From Streptomyces longhuiensis (GTDB lineage Bacteria; Actinomycetota; Actinomycetes; Streptomycetales; Streptomycetaceae): a stretch of 64,000 nt of DNA. The stretch lies in the NCBI RefSeq assembly GCF_020616555.1, contig NZ_CP085173.1, forward strand, positions 5,286,001 to 5,350,000, read 5' to 3'. Below are positions 42,067-50,919 of this stretch, in pieces. Every line of letters starts with the position of its first letter. Position 1 is the first letter of the stretch. A program made the position numbers and the translations under genes. The notes under the pieces were generated by a model. It saw only the letters and a list, made by a program, of their open reading frames with translations. It was not told where the DNA came from and ran no database searches.

Positions 42067-42455
42067 CGTTCTCCGTCTCTGTGTCGCCCAGCGCCGCGCT
42101 TCCGGTGGCCGCCGCCTCGCACCCGATCGACGTCACCGTGTGTAGTCGAAAGGCTGCTCTGCGGAAGGTGTGGAGAGGGTAGTTGACGGACCGCCCTAGA
42201 TGGCACAAGTGATGTCACCGGTATGGGTGATGGGGATATTCACAAGCACTCTCTTGTCCACAGTAATTGACCAAGATCCACACGATTTCCGGGATCGCTG
42301 CACGGTGATTCCACTCGCGAAGTCGGGACCGGTGTTCATTTCCGGTTCCGTTTGCCGGTCGGGCAGTCGGTAGGGCTGTCGGCCGGGTCTGGCTGCGCGA
42401 GGGGAGTGGCCGGCTCGCAGGTGCGAGCGGGACAGCGAGCGAGGGGGCGGAAATC
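42066..42455. promoter_or_regulatory. leader of the Ssd/Tad operon with a DnaA-box-like site
   Basis: About 390 bases without a gene. It contains TTGTCCACA at 42254-42262, the consensus Streptomyces DnaA box, followed by GATCCACAC at about 42275. A lone box may be accidental. The promoter of the Ssd/Tad operon must be here. Confidence 0.5.
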
Positions 42456-43577
42456 GTGGCGGGAGCCATCACATGCGACCGGGCGCCGGTCGCCGACGGG
42501 CGGCGGCGCACACCGCTGATCGTGACCGAGGACGTGGATCTGCTGGACGACCTGCTGCGGCTGTGCGCCGCGGCCGGCGCCCGGCCCGAGGTCCATCACG
42601 GGGTGCCGGAGCGCAGAGGGAGCTGGGAATCGGCGCCGTTGGTGCTCGTCGGGGACGACGCGGTCGAGCGGGTACGGGGTGTGGCGCGGCGGCGAGGCGT
42701 CGTGCTGGTGGGGCGTGACCAAGACGATTCGGGAGTGTGGCGGCGGGCCGTCGAGATCGGCGCCGACCATGTGCTGATGCTGCCGGACGGCGAGCAGTGG
42801 CTGATGGACCGGATCGCCGACGTGGTCGAAGGCGTGGGGAGGCCGGCGCTCACCGTCGGGGTGATCGGCGGGCGAGGCGGTGCCGGGGCGTCCACGCTGG
42901 CGTGCGCGCTCGCCGTGACGTCGGCGAGGACAGGGCGGCGCACACTCCTCGTCGACGCGGATCCGCTCGGTGGCGGGCTCGACGTGCTGCTCGGCGGGGA
43001 GGCCGCGGAGGGGATGCGGTGGCCGGCGTTCGCGGAGTCGCGGGGGCGGGTCGCTGGGGGTGCGTTGGAGGAGTCGCTGCCCGAGCTGCATGCCCTGCGG
43101 GTGCTGAGCTGGGACCGGGGAGACACGGTGGCGGTCCCACCCGAAGCCGTACGGGCGGTGCTGGCCGCGGCGCGGCGGCGGGGCGGCGCGGTGGTGGTGG
43201 ATCTGCCGCGCCGGGTCGACGAAGGGGCGGCCGAGGCGCTGGCCCAGCTGGATCTGGGGCTGCTCGTGGTGCCGCCGGAGCTGAGGGCCGTCGCGGCTGC
43301 GAAACGAGTCGCCTCCGGCGTGGGGATGGTGCTGCGTGACCTGCGCGTGGTCGTGGGGCCTTCGCGCGGGGGTGCGGCCGGCCTGCTCGATCCGGAGGAG
43401 GTCGCACGACTTCTCGGGCTTCCGCTCGTCGGTGAACTTCCGGCGGAGGGAGTGCTGTTGACGGGCGATGGCGGTGGGCTGCCGCCGGGTGGTGCGGCGC
43501 GGGGGCCGCTCGCGCGGTTCTGCACGGCCTTCTGGGAGCGCGTGCCGGTTGTGGCGGCTGAGGGGGGTGCGGCGTGA
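42456..43577 (+). CDS. septum-site-determining/CpaE-like protein (Ssd)
   Basis: A 373-residue MinD-superfamily protein. A receiver-like N-terminal part (LIVTEDVDLLDDLLRLCAAA) leads to the ATPase part. The Walker A site is VIGGRGGAGASTLACALAV: the glycines are kept, but the lysines of KGGxGKT are replaced (R and A), a feature of the CpaE/Ssd branch. Relatives are Rv3660c (Ssd, a septation inhibitor) and CpaE of Tad pili. It heads the Tad operon, so a role in placing the pilus machine or septum is likely. GTG 42456 has GAGGGGGCGG upstream. Confidence 0.88.
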   Translation: MAGAITCDRAPVADGRRRTPLIVTEDVDLLDDLLRLCAAAGARPEVHHGVPERRGSWESAPLVLVGDDAVERVRGVARRRGVVLVGRDQDDSGVWRRAVEIGADHVLMLPDGEQWLMDRIADVVEGVGRPALTVGVIGGRGGAGASTLACALAVTSARTGRRTLLVDADPLGGGLDVLLGGEAAEGMRWPAFAESRGRVAGGALEESLPELHALRVLSWDRGDTVAVPPEAVRAVLAAARRRGGAVVVDLPRRVDEGAAEALAQLDLGLLVVPPELRAVAAAKRVASGVGMVLRDLRVVVGPSRGGAAGLLDPEEVARLLGLPLVGELPAEGVLLTGDGGGLPPGGAARGPLARFCTAFWERVPVVAAEGGAA

Positions 43578-43581
43578 GAGC

Positions 43582-43617
43582 GGGGGGTGTGGGAGTGGGT
43601 GTGGGAGTGGGAGGGGG
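43582..43617 (+). other. G-quadruplex-type motif in the ssd-tadA gap
   Basis: The coding strand carries runs of three or more guanines with loops of 1-3 bases: GGGGGG, TGT, GGG, AGT, GGG, TGT, GGG, AGT, GGG, A, GGGGG. This is well above the four-tract rule for a G-quadruplex and would also exist in the mRNA. Confidence 0.7.
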
Positions 43618-43683
43618 CGGCATGTGGGCGTGGGTGCCAGTGCGGGTGCGGGTGTGGGTGCGGTGGGGCGATGGGGGTGTGCT

Positions 43684-44892
43684 GTGAGTACGGGTGTGGT
43701 CGGTGATGACGGTGGGCGGCGCGTGAGTGGGGTCGTGGGCGCGCGCATGTTGGACGGGGTGCGGCAGTGGCTCGCGGAGAACGGTGCGGAGGCGACTCCG
43801 GCCCGGGTCGCGGAGGCTCTCAGGGCCCAAGGGAAGCTCCTCGGGGACGCCGAAGTACTGGGCGCGGCCGGCCAGTTGCGCTCCGAACTCGTGGGCACAG
43901 GACCGCTTGAACCTCTGCTCGCCGACCCCTCGGTGACCGACGTGCTGGTGTCCGCACCCGACCGGGTGTGGGTGGACCGGGGCGGTGGCCTGGAGCTGAC
44001 GGCCGTGGCGTTCGAGAGCACGTCATCCGTGCGCAGGCTCGCGCAGCGGCTCGCGGCGGTGGCCGGGCGGCGCCTGGACGACGCGAGGCCGTGGGTCGAC
44101 GCCCGGTTGCCGGACGGGACCCGACTGCACGCCGTCCTGCCGCCCGTCGCCGTCGGCTGCGCGTGTCTGTCGCTGCGGGTGGTGCGGCCACGTGCTTTCA
44201 CGCTGGAGGAACTTGTGACGGCGGGAACGGTGCCGCCCGGCGGGGACCGGGTGCTTCGGGCCCTTCTCGACGCCCGGCTGTCCTTCCTGATCAGCGGTGG
44301 TACGGGGTCCGGGAAGACGACGCTGCTGAGCGCGTTGCTCGGCCTGGTGGGGCCGGGGGAGCGCGTGGTGCTCGCCGAGGACTCCGCCGAGCTACGGCCC
44401 GACCATCCGCATGTGGTGCGGCTCGAGGCACGGCCGGTCAACCAGGAAGGGGCAGGGCTGGTGGCCCTGGACGACCTGGTCCGTCAGGCGCTGCGCATGC
44501 GGCCGGACCGTCTGGTGGTGGGCGAGGTGCGGGGCCCTGAGGTGGTGGCGCTCCTCGCCGCGCTGAACACGGGACACGAGGGTGGCTGCGGCACGGTCCA
44601 CGCGAACGCCGCCCATGATGTGCCCGCCCGCCTCGAGGCCCTGGGGACGGCGGCCGGTCTCGATCGCGGCGCGCTGCACAGTCAGTTGGCGGCGGCCCTG
44701 TCGGTGGTTCTTCACCTCGTACGGGACCGGAGGGGCCGCCGCCGCATCGCCGAGGTCCATGTTCTGGAACGTGACGCGGCCGGCTGGGTGGTCACGGTTC
44801 CCGCACTGCGGTGGGGCGAGGGGGAGTTCGTACGGGAGCGGGGGTGGGGGCGGTTGCGGGGGTTGCTCGGGGAGTTCGCGGAGGGGGGTTAG
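43684..44892 (+). CDS. TadA/CpaF-type secretion ATPase
   Basis: A 402-residue GSPII/TadA ATPase that powers pilus assembly. Motifs in order: GGTGSGKTTLLSALL (Walker A), ALRMRPDRLVVGEVRGPE (Walker B with the MRPDR box) and LNTGHEGGCGTVHANAAHDV (His box). An N-terminal helical domain (LGAAGQLRSELVGTGPLEPL) is usual for the family. GTG 43684 fits a GGGGG ribosome binding site about eight bases away. An open frame back to 43468 overlaps the upstream gene and is not taken. Confidence 0.92.
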   Translation: MSTGVVGDDGGRRVSGVVGARMLDGVRQWLAENGAEATPARVAEALRAQGKLLGDAEVLGAAGQLRSELVGTGPLEPLLADPSVTDVLVSAPDRVWVDRGGGLELTAVAFESTSSVRRLAQRLAAVAGRRLDDARPWVDARLPDGTRLHAVLPPVAVGCACLSLRVVRPRAFTLEELVTAGTVPPGGDRVLRALLDARLSFLISGGTGSGKTTLLSALLGLVGPGERVVLAEDSAELRPDHPHVVRLEARPVNQEGAGLVALDDLVRQALRMRPDRLVVGEVRGPEVVALLAALNTGHEGGCGTVHANAAHDVPARLEALGTAAGLDRGALHSQLAAALSVVLHLVRDRRGRRRIAEVHVLERDAAGWVVTVPALRWGEGEFVRERGWGRLRGLLGEFAEGG

Positions 44893-44976
44893 GCGGGTTG
44901 GGGCGGGGCCGCGGCTGGTGTGTGTGGGGGATGCGGTCGGGGTGATTGGGCGGCACGGGGCGTGGGTTGGTGAGGG

Positions 44977-45900
44977 GTGATGCCCGTGGAGGGGGCGGTT
45001 GTTGTGGCTGGAGTTGGGGCGGTGGGGGTTGGGGTGGGTCCTGGTGGTTGTGCGGCTCTGGTCTGTGTGGGGGCCGCGGCCTGGGTCGCCGGTGGTGGGC
45101 ACGGGCGTGAGGCGCGGCGGGCGAGGGAGCTGCTGGGTATCGGCGGCGGTGTGTCGTGGGGCGCGCAGGCGTGGCGTGAGGGCTGGGCGAGATGGCGGGA
45201 GCGGTGGGAGTGGTGGGTGCTGGTTGTAGGGGTTGTGCTCGCGGTGCTAGGGGCTTCCGTGGTGCCGCTGGTGGTGGGCGCGGCAGGGGTGCCTCTGGCG
45301 GCGCGGGTGCGGCGGGACCGGGAGGCGCGACGGGTGCGGGAGCGTCGGGCGGACGCGGTGATCTCGCTGTGCGGGGTGTTGGCGGGGGAGGTGCGCGCGG
45401 GGCGGCAGCCGGGGGAGGCGCTGATCGTGGCGGTTCGTGAGGAGGGGGAGACGAGGGCGGGCGTGGGCGGCTCGGGCGCCGGTGACGGGGCGGTGGTGGC
45501 TGCGGCCAGGTTCGGTGGGGATGTGCCGGGGGCCCTGCGGGAGGCGGCGCGGGAACCGGGGGCCGAGGGGTTGTTGGGGCTTGCGGCGTGCTGGCGGGTG
45601 GCGGTGGACCGGGGTGCGGGGCTCGCGGCCGGGCTGGAGCGTCTTTCGGGCGCCCTGCGGGCCGAGCGGGACCAAAGGGCGGATCTACGCGCCCAATTGG
45701 CCGGGTCGCGGTCGACGGCGGTGATGCTCGCGGGGCTTCCCGTTCTGGGGCTGTTGCTGGGGAGTGTGCTCGGGGCCCGGCCGTTGAGGGTGCTTTTGCA
45801 CACCGGTGCGGGGTTCGGGTGCCTGCTGGTGGGCGGGGTGTTGGAGGGAGCGGGGCTGTGGTGGGCGCTGCGGATCGTACGGGGAGCGGAGGAGCGATGA
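44977..45900 (+). CDS. TadB-like type II secretion F-domain membrane protein
   Basis: A 307-residue membrane protein with helices near residues 11-38, 75-100 and two at the C-terminus (AVMLAGLPVLGLLLGSVLGA and TGAGFGCLLVGGVLEGAG). Between them lies a cytosolic T2SSF domain (CGVLAGEVRAGRQPGEAL, CWRVAVDRGAGLAAGLERLS). With TadC it forms the inner-membrane platform of the Tad machine. Starts GTG 44977 and ATG 44980 are adjacent. ATGA coupling with tadC. Confidence 0.87.
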   Translation: MMPVEGAVVVAGVGAVGVGVGPGGCAALVCVGAAAWVAGGGHGREARRARELLGIGGGVSWGAQAWREGWARWRERWEWWVLVVGVVLAVLGASVVPLVVGAAGVPLAARVRRDREARRVRERRADAVISLCGVLAGEVRAGRQPGEALIVAVREEGETRAGVGGSGAGDGAVVAAARFGGDVPGALREAAREPGAEGLLGLAACWRVAVDRGAGLAAGLERLSGALRAERDQRADLRAQLAGSRSTAVMLAGLPVLGLLLGSVLGARPLRVLLHTGAGFGCLLVGGVLEGAGLWWALRIVRGAEER

Positions 45901-46682
45901 ACGTTGTCCACAGGCTGGGGCTCGTGCTGTGCGTCGTGACGGCGTTGGGGTGGATCGTGCACGAGGTGGCGGTACGGCGCAGGGAACGGGCGCTGCTGCG
46001 GAGGCTGAACGCCCTGCTGGAGGCCGTGGCTGAGAAGCCCGCGGGGAGGGGTGTGGATGTGCGGGGTGCCGTCGGCCGTTGGGGGCCGCCGATGGGGGCG
46101 GTGTGTGCTGGATACGTGCTGGTGGGCGGGGCGGCCGGGCTGGGTCTGGGGCTGGTCGCGGCGTTCGGGGTGTGGCGTTGGAGGCGAAGGGCCCGTGCGG
46201 CGGCCGACGTGGCGTCGTCCTCGGAGGCCGCGCATGCACAGGCGCGTCGGCAACTGCCTTTGGCCGCTGATCTGCTGTCCGCGTGCATCGCCGCCGGCGC
46301 CGATCCCGTGAGGGCGGCGAGGGCTGTGGGGGAGTCGCTGGGCGGGCCGGTCGGGGAGGTGCTGGCGCGGGGCGCGGCCCAGGTGCGGCTTGGCGGTGAA
46401 CCGCGAGCTGCGTGGCGGCAGTTGGCCTCGATACCGGGGGCACGTGCGCTGGCCGGGCTTCTTGAACGGGCCGGTGATTCGGGCGCCCCGGCCGCGGAAC
46501 CGGTGGCGCGGCTGGCCGCGGAGGCCCGGGCCGAACGAGGGCGGGCGACCGCCGCGGTGGCGCGCCGGGCGGCCGTGCTGATCACGGCGCCGGTGGGCCT
46601 GTGCTTCCTGCCCGCGTTCGTGGCCATCGGAGTGCTGCCCGTGGTGATCGGGGTGGCCGGCGGGCTGTTGGGAGGTCGATGA
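45897..46682 (+). CDS. TadC-like type II secretion F-domain membrane protein
   Basis: A 261-residue protein starting MNVVHRLGLVLCVVTALGWI. The T2SSF domain has LPLAADLLSACIAAGADPVR and GARALAGLLERAGDSGAP, and a last hydrophobic segment is at the C-terminus. It is the partner of TadB, and its ATG overlaps the tadB stop. Confidence 0.87.
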   Translation: MNVVHRLGLVLCVVTALGWIVHEVAVRRRERALLRRLNALLEAVAEKPAGRGVDVRGAVGRWGPPMGAVCAGYVLVGGAAGLGLGLVAAFGVWRWRRRARAAADVASSSEAAHAQARRQLPLAADLLSACIAAGADPVRAARAVGESLGGPVGEVLARGAAQVRLGGEPRAAWRQLASIPGARALAGLLERAGDSGAPAAEPVARLAAEARAERGRATAAVARRAAVLITAPVGLCFLPAFVAIGVLPVVIGVAGGLLGGR

Positions 46683-46779
46683 GAGGCCGCGGGGGCGGTC
46701 CGGGCCGGTGCGTGGCCCGGCCCGAGTTCGGTGGACGTCATGTGGGCGTCGGCCGGTGAGGAACGTCAGAGGAACGTCG

Positions 46780-47004
46780 ATGAATTTCATGGGGGTCGGG
46801 ATGTACGGAGTGATGCGGGCGCGTGCCGGGATGTGGGTGCGTCGGAGGCGTGCGGCGAGGCGGGACGCGGGGATGGTCACGTCGGAGTACGCGATGGGGC
46901 TGATCGCGGCGGTCGGGTTCGCCGGGCTGCTGCTGAAGGTGCTGACCAGTGGACAGGTGCAGGCCGCGCTTCAGGGGATCGTCGAGAGGGCGCTCCATGG
47001 GTAG
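46780..47004 (+). CDS. DUF4244 protein, Flp pilin-like
   Basis: A 74-residue protein. A basic leader (MWVRRRRAARRDAG) is followed by MVTSEYAMGLIAAVGFAGLL: an acidic fifth residue and a hydrophobic helix, as in Flp pilins, whose leader is cut by a prepilin peptidase. It is probably the fibre subunit of this Tad system, a family-level guess. ATG 46780 has AGAGGA six bases upstream. The stop overlaps the start of the tadE-like gene by eight bases. Confidence 0.85.
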   Translation: MNFMGVGMYGVMRARAGMWVRRRRAARRDAGMVTSEYAMGLIAAVGFAGLLLKVLTSGQVQAALQGIVERALHG

Positions 47005-47470
47005 GGCCGGCCCGCGCAGGCGACGGGCCGTTGAGCGGCGCGCTGGTGACCGGGGGTTCGTGACGGCGGAGGCGGCCGTGGTGCTGCCGGTGCTCGTGAC
47101 CTTCACGCTGGCGCTGGTCTGGGCGCTGATGGCCGCGTCCGCGCAGATCCAGTGCGTGGACGCGGCCAGGGCGGGCGCCAGGGCGCTCGCCCGCCAGGAC
47201 CCGCAGGGGGCGGCGGTGGAGTCGGCGAAGAGGGTCGCTCCGCGCGGCGCGAAGGTCGCCGTGAGCCGGGAGGGAGACCTGGTCCGCGTCGCCGTCCAGG
47301 CCGCCGCGCCCGGGCCGGGAGTGCTGAACGTCCACCTGCGGGCCGACGCGGTGGCGCTGGCTGAGGAGACGGTCGGGACGGCTGAGGAGGCGGTGGGGAC
47401 GGCTGAGGAGGCGGTGGGGACGGCTGAGGTGGACGGACGAGGGGGCCGGGACGGCGGAGGCGGTGGGTGA
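46997..47470 (+). CDS. TadE-like pseudopilin
   Basis: A 157-residue protein with a leader (AGDRGFVTAEAAVVLPVLV: the Gly before the TAEAAVVLPVL block, as in TadE) and one membrane helix, then an extracellular part (QIQCVDAARAGARALARQD). The C-terminal end has three near copies of the seven-residue unit EEAVGTA (about residues 120-142), encoded by a 21-bp DNA repeat, and a Gly/Arg end. TadE proteins are minor pilins of the Tad fibre. It overlaps the DUF4244 gene by eight bases. Confidence 0.85.
   Translation: MGRAGPRRRRAVERRAGDRGFVTAEAAVVLPVLVTFTLALVWALMAASAQIQCVDAARAGARALARQDPQGAAVESAKRVAPRGAKVAVSREGDLVRVAVQAAAPGPGVLNVHLRADAVALAEETVGTAEEAVGTAEEAVGTAEVDGRGGRDGGGGG
47358..47427 (+). repeat. 21-bp tandem repeat in the tadE-like gene
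   Basis: Three consecutive units of GGCTGAGGAGGCGGTGGGGAC (first one slightly different) are followed by a partial fourth, in frame with a seven-residue repeat. Copy number would be expected to vary between strains. Confidence 0.8.
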
Positions 47471-47473
47471 GTC

Positions 47474-47887
47474 ATGGATCGGCGGAGGGGGTCTGAGGAC
47501 CGGGGTTCCGCGACCGTGTGGGCCGTGATGGCGATGGCCGCGCTCGGGCTGGTCTTCGGGTGCGTACTGACCATGGGGCAGGCCGTCGTGGTACGCCACC
47601 GGGCAGGCGGGGCAGCCGACTTGGCGGCACTCGCGGCCGCCGATCACTGGATGGCGGGCCGGGAGGAAGCCTGCGCCCGCGCGGCGAGGGTGGCGGCCGC
47701 CCAGGACGCGCGGCTCGTGCGGTGCGCGGTGTACGGAGAGGTCTCCGATGTCACCGCGGCGGCCGGCGCGGCGCCGCTGACGGCGGAGGCCAGGGCTCGG
47801 GCGGGGCCTGCGAGGCCGGTGCCACCCGAGGTCCCGACCGACCCAGCAGGTCCGGCTGATCCGGCCGGTCACGCTGATTCCGGGTGA
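47474..47887 (+). CDS. TadE/TadG-like family protein (Rv3654c type)
   Basis: A 137-residue secreted or membrane-anchored protein. GSATVWAVMAMAALGLVFGCV is the pilin-type hydrophobic helix, followed by RHRAGGAADLAALAAADHWM, the shared block of TadE/G helicase-secretion neighbour proteins (Rv3654c in M. tuberculosis). A Pro/Ala-rich end follows. It starts three bases after the tadE-like stop, last gene of the operon. Confidence 0.82.
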   Translation: MDRRRGSEDRGSATVWAVMAMAALGLVFGCVLTMGQAVVVRHRAGGAADLAALAAADHWMAGREEACARAARVAAAQDARLVRCAVYGEVSDVTAAAGAAPLTAEARARAGPARPVPPEVPTDPAGPADPAGHADSG

Positions 47888-47945
47888 ACGGCCTCGATCC
47901 TGGGTGAAGGACCTCGATCCAGGGTGAAGGGTCTCGCAAGGCCGG

Positions 47946-50492
47946 TCAGTCGGCGTCCTGACCGGGTTCCTGATCCTGCGATGCCGGTCGCCCCTCGGGC
48001 GAGGCCTGCGCCGTGGGTATCGCCGCAGTCGACGGCGCCCCTGACGGTGGCGAGTCCCTGAGCAGGACCTTCAGTAGTCGTACCGCGCCCCGCTTGTGGA
48101 GAGGGTCGTTGCCGTTGCCGCACTTGGGGGACTGGATGCAGGACGGGCAGCCCGCCTCGCACTCGCAGGAGGCGATCGCTTCGAGGGTGGCCGTGAGCCA
48201 CTCGCGGGCCGTGTGGAAGGCGCGCTCCGCGAATCCCGCCCCGCCGGGATGGCCGTCGTACACGAAGACCGTGGGCAGCAGGGTGTCCGGGTGGAGCGGG
48301 ACGGAGACGCCGCCGATGTCCCAGCGGTCGCAGGTGGCGAACAGCGGCAGCATGCCGATGGAGGCGTGTTCGGCGGCATGGAGCGCGCCGCCGAGGATCT
48401 CCGGGTTCACGCGGGCCGCGTCGAGTTGGTCCTCCGTCACCGTCCACCACACGGCGCGGGTGCGGAGGGTGCGGGGAGGGAGGTCGAGTTTGGTCTCGCC
48501 GAGGACTTCGCCGGTGATGAGGCGACGGCGCAGGAAGGAGACGACCTGGTTGGTGACTTCGACGGAGCCGTAGCACAACCGGCCGTCGCCCCAAGGGACT
48601 TCGACGTCCGTCTCCAGGACGGAGATGGCTGTGGTGTCGCGGGCGGTGGTCGAGTAGGTCGGGTTGGCCTCCTCGACCAGGGCGACCGAGTCCTCCAGGT
48701 CCAGGTGCTTCACGAGGTATGTGCGGCCCTGGTGGAGGTGGACCGCGCCGTCGTGGACGGTCGTGTGCGCCGAGCCGGCGTCCACGGTGCCCAGGAGGCG
48801 TCCCGTGCCCGCCTCGACGATCTGTACGGGGCTGCCGCCGTCGCCTCGGATGTCCGTCAGATCGGCGGCGCGCTCGCGGCGGGTCCAGTGCCAGGCCTTG
48901 GTGCGGCGGCGCAGCAGCTTCGCGTCCTCCAGCTGGGGGAGCAGCTCGGCGGTCGTCGGGCCGAAGAGGGGCAAGTCGTCTTCGGTGAGCGGGAGTTCTG
49001 CGGCTGCGGCGCACAGATGGGGGGCGAGGACGTACGGGTTGTCGGGGTCCAGGACCGTCGACTCCACCGGCTGGTCGAAGAGGGCTTCGGGGTGGTGGAC
49101 GAGGTAGGTGTCCAGTGGGTCGTCGCGGGCGACGAGAACGGCGAGGGCACCCTGCCCCGACCGTCCCGCGCGGCCTGCCTGCTGCCACAGCGATGCCCTG
49201 GTGCCCGGATAGCCGGCGATGACGACGGCGTCCAACCCCGAGACATCGATGCCGAGTTCGAGGGCGGTGGTGGCGGCGAGGCCGAGGAGTTCGCCGGAGT
49301 GCAGGGCGCGTTCGAGGGCGCGGCGTTCCTCGGGCAGGTAGCCGCCGCGGTAGGCGGCGACGCGGCGGGCGAGGGAGCGATCGATCTCGGCGAGGCGTTC
49401 CTGGGCGATCACCGAGATCAGCTCGGCGCCGCGCCGGGAACGCACGAAAGCCACGGAGTGGACGCCCTGCACGGTCAGGTCGGTCAGCAGGTCCGCCGTC
49501 TCGGCGGTGGCGGTGCGGCGGACGGGGGCGCCCTTCTCGCCGTGGAGATCGGTGAGAGGCGGCTCCCAGAGAGCGAAGACGAGCTCTCCGCGGGGCGAGG
49601 CGTCGTCGGCGATCTCGAGGACCGGGAGACCCGTCAGACGCTCCGCAGCGACGGCCGGGTCGGCGGCGGTGGCGGACGCCAGCAGGAACACCGGTTCCGA
49701 GCCGTAGCGGGCGCACAGGCGGCGTAGACGGCGCAGTACCTGGGCGACGTGGGACCCGAAGACACCGCGGTAGGTGTGGCACTCGTCGATGACGACGTAC
49801 TTGAGCGACTTGAGGAACGAGGACCAGCGGGGGTGTGAGGGCAATATCCCGCGGTGCAGCATGTCGGGGTTGGTCAGGACGTAGTTGGCGTACTGCCGCA
49901 CCCACTCGCGTTCCTCGACCGGGGTGTCGCCGTCGTAGACCGCGGGGCGGATCGCCGTGCCGAGAGGTTGTGAAAGTTCCTTCACCGATCGGCACTGGTC
50001 CGCGGCGAGGGCTTTCGTCGGCGCGAGGTAGAGCGCGGTCGCGCCACGCCCGTTCGGTGCCTCGGAGCCGTCTAGGAGCCGGGAGAGCACCGGGACGAGG
50101 TACGCCAGGGACTTTCCGGAGGCCGTTCCGGTGGAGACGACGACCGACTCGCCGTCCATCGCGTGCTCGGCGGCGAGTGCCTGGTGGGCCCAGGGGTGCT
50201 CGATTCCGGCCGACTGGACGGCGGCGATGACCTCGGATCGGATGCGGTCGGGCCACACGGCATGACGACCCGGTCGCGGGGGCAAGTGCTCCGTATGAGT
50301 GATGCGCGAAGCCCGGCTCGGACCCGAGGCGAGCCGGTCGAGAATCGCCCCTGGAGAGGGGCGGGAAGCGGTGTCCGGCGCGGGTTGTCCGCGACGGTGA
50401 TTCTTGGCCATCGGCACCGAGTGTGTCACTGGCGTGACGGACAATGCTCCTAAGGCGTCGTGCACGCCTGCCGGTAAGTGATTGAATGCCAT
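47946..50492 (-). CDS. MrfA-type DEAH-box DNA repair helicase with zinc domain
   Basis: An 848-residue superfamily 2 helicase. Motifs: STGTASGKSLAYLVP (Walker A), VVIDECHTYRG (DEAH variant DECH), LLASATAADP, then helicase C with QQAGRAGRSGQGALAV. The last part holds the four-cysteine cluster CECEAGCPSCIQSPKCG, the MZB domain of B. subtilis MrfA (YprA), which repairs mitomycin-type lesions. It also matches Rv3649 of mycobacteria. The starting methionine at 50492 is 80 bases from the divergent bldG start; a second start at 50411 (MAKNHRR) is possible. It converges on the Tad operon. Confidence 0.9.
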   Translation of the reverse strand: MAFNHLPAGVHDALGALSVTPVTHSVPMAKNHRRGQPAPDTASRPSPGAILDRLASGPSRASRITHTEHLPPRPGRHAVWPDRIRSEVIAAVQSAGIEHPWAHQALAAEHAMDGESVVVSTGTASGKSLAYLVPVLSRLLDGSEAPNGRGATALYLAPTKALAADQCRSVKELSQPLGTAIRPAVYDGDTPVEEREWVRQYANYVLTNPDMLHRGILPSHPRWSSFLKSLKYVVIDECHTYRGVFGSHVAQVLRRLRRLCARYGSEPVFLLASATAADPAVAAERLTGLPVLEIADDASPRGELVFALWEPPLTDLHGEKGAPVRRTATAETADLLTDLTVQGVHSVAFVRSRRGAELISVIAQERLAEIDRSLARRVAAYRGGYLPEERRALERALHSGELLGLAATTALELGIDVSGLDAVVIAGYPGTRASLWQQAGRAGRSGQGALAVLVARDDPLDTYLVHHPEALFDQPVESTVLDPDNPYVLAPHLCAAAAELPLTEDDLPLFGPTTAELLPQLEDAKLLRRRTKAWHWTRRERAADLTDIRGDGGSPVQIVEAGTGRLLGTVDAGSAHTTVHDGAVHLHQGRTYLVKHLDLEDSVALVEEANPTYSTTARDTTAISVLETDVEVPWGDGRLCYGSVEVTNQVVSFLRRRLITGEVLGETKLDLPPRTLRTRAVWWTVTEDQLDAARVNPEILGGALHAAEHASIGMLPLFATCDRWDIGGVSVPLHPDTLLPTVFVYDGHPGGAGFAERAFHTAREWLTATLEAIASCECEAGCPSCIQSPKCGNGNDPLHKRGAVRLLKVLLRDSPPSGAPSTAAIPTAQASPEGRPASQDQEPGQDAD

Positions 50493-50572
50493 CGCGGCTG
50501 GCGATCCGTCCCGGGGGCTCTGCCGAGGTGTCCCGAGGGACGACCGCTCGATAGCAAGGTGCTGGAGGATCC

Positions 50573-50914
50573 GTGGACCTGTCCCTGTCGACCCGTACCG
50601 TCGGCGATCGTACGGTCGTCGAGGTCGGTGGCGAAATCGATGTATATACCGCGCCCAAGCTGCGAGAGCAGCTGGTCGAGCTGGTGAACGACGGCAGCTT
50701 CCACCTTGTCGTCGACATGGAGGGAGTCGATTTCCTCGACTCCACCGGGCTCGGCGTGCTGGTGGGCGGACTGAAGCGAGTGCGGGCCCATGAGGGCTCG
50801 CTGCGACTGGTCTGCAACCAGGAGCGCATTCTCAAGATCTTCCGTATCACCGGCCTGACCAAGGTGTTCCCCATCCACACCTCGGTCGAGGAAGCCGTAG
50901 CGGCTACCGACTGA
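50573..50914 (+). CDS. bldG: anti-sigma factor antagonist BldG
   Basis: A 113-residue STAS protein, [20 protein letters not shown] onward. The site of phosphorylation is in [13 protein letters not shown] (Ser of DSTGLG). This is BldG of S. coelicolor (SCO3549), a SpoIIAA-like switch needed for aerial growth and antibiotics. Unphosphorylated BldG binds anti-sigma factors and frees sigma factors such as SigH. GTG 50573 has GGAGG upstream. The partner gene lies 97 bases downstream. Confidence 0.95.
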
Positions 50915-50919
50915 TCGGT

